A DNA stretch of 64,000 nucleotides from Microseira wollei NIES-4236. Its GTDB lineage: Bacteria; Cyanobacteriota; Cyanobacteriia; Cyanobacteriales; Aerosakkonemataceae. Shown here one piece after another: positions 61,101-64,000 of this stretch. Under the pieces are notes generated by a model. That model searched no databases. It had not been told where the DNA came from and saw nothing but the letters and a program-made list of their open reading frames with translations. The first letter of the stretch is position 1. Each line of letters begins with the position of its first letter. Made by a program: the position numbers and the translations under genes. The stretch lies in contig NZ_BLAY01000014.1 in the NCBI RefSeq assembly GCF_020521235.1, forward strand, positions 18,113-82,112, given 5' to 3'.

Positions 61101-61422
61101 CTGGTGCAGTTTGCAGCCCTTCTGGCTCCTGATTTTCCGGTGCAGGCATCGTCATCACTTTAGTTGCGATCGCGTCTGCAACAGGTTCGTACTTATCCCC
61201 AGTAGCACCAAATGAAAGCTTTGCCTGTACTCCTGCTCGACTGGGTGCTTCTACTGTTACCCTACTCCAGTCAAAAGCGCGTTTTCCCTGTACTGAAGGC
61301 GTCTGCTTTGGTGCTGGGGCATCGTAAATTGGATCGCTGGATGGGCGCTGCTTTGATGAACTTTTTTGCACCGGCATTGAAGAATTCGATCCAGATTTTT
61401 TCTGCGCCCATTGCCTGCTCAT
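58117..61422 (-). CDS. DUF4157 eCIS-type effector with Het-C-like C-terminus
   Basis: The 1101-residue protein shares the first about 90 residues with effector 1 (MSRQWAQKKSGSNSS, TPSVQGKRAFDWSRV). It has a shorter repeat linker (three units) and the DUF4157 domain with HELTHVVQQTG near residue 258. The C-terminal part contains GSHDITTAVIQAL and EFGAGSHAVEDYFSHSNF (about 524-542), matching the heterokaryon-incompatibility Het-C pattern. Later helical, lysine-rich parts follow (residues about 780-900, 1020-1090). Het-C domains are predicted zinc-binding and linked to cell-death effects in fungi. A toxin role here is inference. The gene is flanked by the same leader as effector 1. Confidence 0.8.
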   Translation of the reverse strand: MSRQWAQKKSGSNSSMPVQKSSSKQRPSSDPIYDAPAPKQTPSVQGKRAFDWSRVTVEAPSRAGVQAKLSFGATGDKYEPVADAIATKVMTMPAPENQEPEGLQTAPEEKKEDQVQAEQEADAIAPLVQRDVTPEEEQQEVQAKSLETASIQRDVAPGEEQEDQLPVQAKVSAAESSQTSDNLENQLNASKGGGSPLADEVRAFAEPRFGADFSHVRVHTDAASVQMNKELGAQAFAHGSDIYYGAGKSPGKDELTAHELTHVVQQTGAAIKRYQSTAISTDQNSGKLRRFGAGKHGHGGIEAEAASGQPELAAGDPKKQGVAEIYSGNFMRDMNQLNVPKVIEALEGLPKDVTSPKGAKIGAKGSHDITTAVIQALAILEFGPQVADTLVTGGEINPKSGKKTADNIGAYRPEEHIDNPMGTGAADIVVANTNPNAKDKEGTKIEIGAPRVALPVVGPTDCPVDKDRDQQLQGSAIKGLQVENPDLYKVSGSGLTNHIYNSVEATKKRWLKAAALGATPQGRSEFGAGSHAVEDYFSHSNFVEVALNSYITNALQHKGKQDENRTATQFAEKVIAQNNKQGGTDGKTAQGYYVDTLYDEKKADPKNKGKQRQAVTTGTFGGDDTMVSIAHILMPQLPKLQGALLSCVDMMFGIAREGGEGGWSAIKAALSSEPAGAAGAKILEGFSNAGMVAPVPDIELEWKSIPISPGLIGKPWTVELPTGLKHLTSSVPITDAVSTYAGIYKKANQMIALVQKYAAYAKKLLLPIDWLIEAINAEVKKIEQEIKKAIKAQVVAGLVSIIDSLSGRSQAEKEKAKKEGKPLDPKDPNAEFNKDLGDALHYFHEKVEEIEEKTSIESRLKNGDLSKMPKAQVESLVGSVEEVKEEVINANGKPGVRKYYKSLKPLPPSHSEISKDHEPHSEHDKKGGDGDLNRHHDEGEEPGHEKGSPFFGLARSLAVEAVKHSEAQLQVVWANHPGEGDKSLFGDGQMYQYKNKSAPDQSKKIHDQLLSEADKRAKEEKERSAKEGTYLTQRDAQGQEAETMKRPGVGQLMNIVDLFISHPDDTQWWKPIFDAYIATDAESVYESILRRNKTRSSRNLK

Positions 61423-61688
61423 ATGCCGCTTCCCCTACACCTAAATTTCAGTATTTTCCCTTAGTTTGGCATAGTCATTTCCAGTCACACCCAACAAAAA
61501 ATAAATCTTTACTTGACTTGACAGATAAAGTGTTATATAGGGATTTTTACTTCAGCTTTGGGTGCGATCGCAAAAATTACCAAGCGATCGCATCTCGCCA
61601 AGATAGAGCGATCGCACTCGCACCCGTAAAAAACACTAACCGAGCGATCGCACCTCACTTAACTTTTATCCAAAAATGCTTTTGCCGC
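61423..61688. other. promoter block and HIP1 cluster between effector 2 and the HEAT-like gene
   Basis: It contains the second copy of the 90-bp leader (61449-61538) and at least five GCGATCGC sites in 110 bp. Confidence 0.65.
61449..61538 (-). promoter_or_regulatory. duplicated 90-bp leader/promoter block, copy 2
   Basis: Matches 57687-57776 with a single mismatch. Located 26 bp before the effector 2 start. Confidence 0.65.
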
Positions 61689-62207
61689 TTACTTTGTCCT
61701 TGAGGCAATCTGAGAAAGCGCGATGTTAATTTCCTCCTGCACCTGTTGTGATAAATTTTCTTTTTTCTGCAAAAAGTGCAAAATTTCCAGAGCTTCAGAT
61801 CCTCCAAGGTCTCCAAGAGTACCAGCTAAAGCTTCGAGTAAGTCATTGCTGGCATTGTTCAAATCTAAAACTTCCTTGAGTTGCGTGACTGCCTTCGGAT
61901 TGCCCGTACAACCCAAGAGACTAACCACTAAAGGCGGACCCGTAGGACGTAACTTTTGAAGTAGAGCTTCAGCAAGAGCATCGGGGTAATACCTAGAATA
62001 CATTTCCAGAAACTCTCCCAAATCTTCTAGTAAGGAGTCGCCTTCAGCGTCTAGTGCAATCAAAGCTTCTACCAATTCAGTTGCAGCTGATGAGCCGAGG
62101 TTGTGAGCTTCCTTCTCCATCTCGCGATACACTTCTTCGATAGAGCCTTCTGGTCCTAAAGGAAACGTCCACTTCTGGAGTTGGCCTCGAAGCACCGTCA
62201 TGTCCAT
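61689..62207 (-). CDS. HEAT-like helical repeat protein, translationally coupled to effector 3
   Basis: The 172-residue protein is predicted all-helical with pairs of amphipathic helices as in HEAT repeats: AATELVEALIALDAEGDSLL, EALLQKLRPTGPPLVVSLLG, PKAVTQLKEVLDLNNASNDL, LEALAGTLGDLGGSEALEIL. It has no signal or membrane span. The start ATG lies 3 bp after the stop of effector 3, and its ribosome site (GGAGG, 8 nt spacing) is inside the end of that gene, so expression is coupled. This spacing is like toxin-immunity pairs. Immunity or chaperone activity is inference only. Confidence 0.7.
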   Translation of the reverse strand: MDMTVLRGQLQKWTFPLGPEGSIEEVYREMEKEAHNLGSSAATELVEALIALDAEGDSLLEDLGEFLEMYSRYYPDALAEALLQKLRPTGPPLVVSLLGCTGNPKAVTQLKEVLDLNNASNDLLEALAGTLGDLGGSEALEILHFLQKKENLSQQVQEEINIALSQIASRTK

Positions 62208-62210
62208 CGG

Positions 62211-64000
62211 TTATTCCTCCAGTACCAATTCGTAGATCGTGCGGGTAGTTTCTGAGCCAATCCAATAACCAATACCACCAGCTATCAGAGTCCCCACGCC
62301 ATGAGCCGCCCATGCCCACGGACCTGCTGCGTCGGCTGGCGCAAACCAAGTGGCAAATGCAGCTGCGGCTGCTGAAGCACCTGCCCACCCACCAGCACTT
62401 TCCACAACTGCTTTAACTTTATCTTGGGCATGATATATTTTGTAGGCTTCTGCCGCAACAGCAACCACAATCAGGATACGCCCACCGTATCTAAAAACTG
62501 CTTTTACCCGACCCAAATTTCTTTGGCTAATCAGTCTCCTAGCTGCCTCTGCTACAGTGGGTTCCGCAGAAGCACCGCTTTTCTCCAGCGCTTCAACAAC
62601 TGCGGACATACCGCCCTTAACATTAATCTTTGTTCTATCTGCTACGACTAGGAACTTACCATTTCCTTGTTTGGAGAATCTGCTGTTTTGCAGGATTACC
62701 TCGCCGACTTTCCCCTGTGAGGAACGCACCCGCCTTCCCACCTCTTCCCACATAGCTTTTTCCGCCATCCGCTCTTTAAACTTCCCGCGAACGGTTCGGC
62801 GCTGTTTGCTAGTCAGCTGTTGCTCATCAGGGATGTTAGCCGCTCTGCGATATTCCGCCTCTGCCACTGCGTCAGTGATTTGATTTAGTTTCTGGTTAAA
62901 TATTTCCACCAGGTCAGCTTCTTGAAAGATCAGCGGGTTTGCAGGTCTCATCGCCTCTACGGGAAGATTGACGCTTTTTTCAGAGCCAACCCCAACGTAA
63001 GGATTACCTTCTGAAACCATCCACTCGCAGCCCCCAAGGCTTAAATCCGGTCTGAAGGGAGGCTCCCCTCTGGACATATTTTCTAGAACCTTAACAGCAA
63101 CATCTGGAGTAACAGCCTTAGTACCTGAGACTTTAGTGTCTCGTTGTATTCGGGTTTCGGCTTGTAGTAATTCGCTTGTAGTTCTGCCTTTTAATATTTG
63201 TTGGGATTTGCGATTGACTTTGTTATTTTGCTTTGCATTCAATCGGCTCTGACCCGTCTGCTGCACCACATGAGTTAACTCATGCGCCGTCAACTCATCC
63301 TTACCCGGAGACTTGCCTGCCCCAAAGTAAATATCGTTACCATGAGCAAACGCCTGTGCGCCCAATTCCCTATTCATCTGCACGGCAGCGCCGTCGGTAT
63401 GCACCCGCACACCGCTAAAATCAGCACCAAACCGGGGTTCCATGAAGGCTCGCACTTCATCCGATAAAGCGCTACCACCTCCCTTACTGGCACTCAGTTG
63501 GCTCTCTACATTGCTGCTTGTCTGGGACTTCCCCTCTGGTGATGGTTTAGTTTGTACTTCCTCTTCCTTGTTTTCGTCTGGGGCAGTTTCCCTTTGAATG
63601 ATACCTGGAACAGATTTAGCTTGCACTTCCTCTTGTTTGTTTTCCTCTGGGGCAGTTTCTCGTTGAATGCTACCCGAGTGCAGTTTAGTTTGTACTTCCT
63701 CTTCCTTGTTTTCCTCTGGGGCAGTTTCTCGTTGAATGCTACCTGGAAGAGATTTAGCCTGCACTTCCTCTTGTTTGTTTTCCTCTGGTGCCATTTCCCG
63801 TTGAATGCTACCCGAGTGAGGTTTAGTTTGTACTTCCTCTTGCTTGTTTTCCTCTGGTGCCATTTCCCGTTGGATGCTACCCGAGTGAGGTTTAGTTTGT
63901 ACTTCCTCTTGCTTGTTTTCCTCTGGTGCCATTTCCCGTTGGATGCTACCCGAGTGAGGTTTAGTTTGTACTTCCTCTTGCTTGTTTTCCTCTGGTGCCA
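62211..64000 (-). CDS. DUF4157 eCIS-type effector with glycine/alanine-rich C-terminal membrane segment (start beyond window)
   Basis: Partial: the gene enters from the right edge. The visible part begins in the same 23-residue linker repeats (at least six units, QREMAPEENKQEEVQTK). The DUF4157 domain follows (FGADFSGVRVHTDG, HGNDIYFG, HELTHVVQQTGQ at about 63241-63275). The remainder includes RRTVRGKFKERMAEK and NVKGGMSAVVEALEKSGA. It ends with a hydrophobic glycine/alanine-rich region (VVAVAAEAYKIYHA, then AGGWAGASAAAAAFATWFAP and GTLIAGGIGYWIGSE), a glycine-zipper-like candidate for membrane insertion. Toxic action is inference. The next gene is coupled to its stop. Confidence 0.8.
   Translation of the reverse strand, partial: APEENKQEEVQTKPHSGSIQREMAPEENKQEEVQTKPHSGSIQREMAPEENKQEEVQTKPHSGSIQREMAPEENKQEEVQAKSLPGSIQRETAPEENKEEEVQTKLHSGSIQRETAPEENKQEEVQAKSVPGIIQRETAPDENKEEEVQTKPSPEGKSQTSSNVESQLSASKGGGSALSDEVRAFMEPRFGADFSGVRVHTDGAAVQMNRELGAQAFAHGNDIYFGAGKSPGKDELTAHELTHVVQQTGQSRLNAKQNNKVNRKSQQILKGRTTSELLQAETRIQRDTKVSGTKAVTPDVAVKVLENMSRGEPPFRPDLSLGGCEWMVSEGNPYVGVGSEKSVNLPVEAMRPANPLIFQEADLVEIFNQKLNQITDAVAEAEYRRAANIPDEQQLTSKQRRTVRGKFKERMAEKAMWEEVGRRVRSSQGKVGEVILQNSRFSKQGNGKFLVVADRTKINVKGGMSAVVEALEKSGASAEPTVAEAARRLISQRNLGRVKAVFRYGGRILIVVAVAAEAYKIYHAQDKVKAVVESAGGWAGASAAAAAFATWFAPADAAGPWAWAAHGVGTLIAGGIGYWIGSETTRTIYELVLEE

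Noticed and set aside
1..64000. tRNA or rRNA genes
   Set aside because: No cloverleaf with the TTCGANTC-type T-arm or conserved rRNA segment was seen; a covariance scan would be needed for certainty.

Overview
The window reads as chromosomal DNA of a filamentous, non-picoplanktonic cyanobacterium. The evidence is a PsbU-family protein, a CBS-CP12 fusion, DUF4327 and DUF4058 proteins, an S51/cyanophycinase-type peptidase, the fdxN-element helper pair XisH/XisI, very many HIP1 octamers (GCGATCGC), and intergenic gaps packed with short interspersed and heptanucleotide repeats. Exact genus is not determinable from sequence reading alone.

Left third (1-20.4 kb), mostly housekeeping: a cobK end, a nucleotidyltransferase/LbH/PGM-like fusion (1444-3972), ssb followed 2 kb later by a 367-bp duplicate of its 3' end, an RTX protein, a catalase-fold protein, pgk, a universal stress protein, a CBS-CP12 regulator, a decayed TnpB, an RbgA/YlqF GTPase, an FHA-GAF-class III cyclase, a MOSC protein, a Tat-exported beta carbonic anhydrase followed by a 13 x 53-bp tandem array, DUF4327 and a zinc-ribbon protein.

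Middle (20.4-47.5 kb), accessory-rich: a two-gene module sharing an FSGRPNP/GLGYRG domain, a frameshifted DUF29 gene, a PTPS-like protein, a MgtC/DUF4010 membrane protein, three unknown genes, a PsbU-like protein, pcm, then a defence/toxin-antitoxin island (30.46-35.08 kb) with a GmrSD-type DUF262/DUF1524 protein, a DUF433/DUF5615 cassette duplicated around xisHI, and an orphan toxin tail. After that come DUF4058, a 2-hydroxyacid dehydrogenase, a DUF6629 membrane protein, a large TPR membrane protein, a nitrite/sulfite reductase with an extra C-terminal domain plus partner gene, and three small ribbon-helix-helix genes.

Right part (47.5-64 kb): a PBP4-type carboxypeptidase, adenosine-specific kinase, S51 peptidase, and a vapBC-like pair whose toxin gene is split by a 1389-bp IS200/IS605-type element carrying only tnpB. 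Last comes a minus-strand array of three DUF4157 (HELTH) proteins with different C-termini (phospholipase C-like, Het-C-like, and a glycine/alanine-rich membrane segment) and a HEAT-like gene coupled to the third. DUF4157 proteins of this design are typical cargo of extracellular contractile injection systems, so an eCIS locus may lie beyond the right edge. This effector array and the FSGRPNP module are the best candidates for a little-described system.

The intergenic DNA contains at least five families of short inverted-repeat elements, in places nested, and in two cases inside coding sequence (cobK and the dead tnpB).
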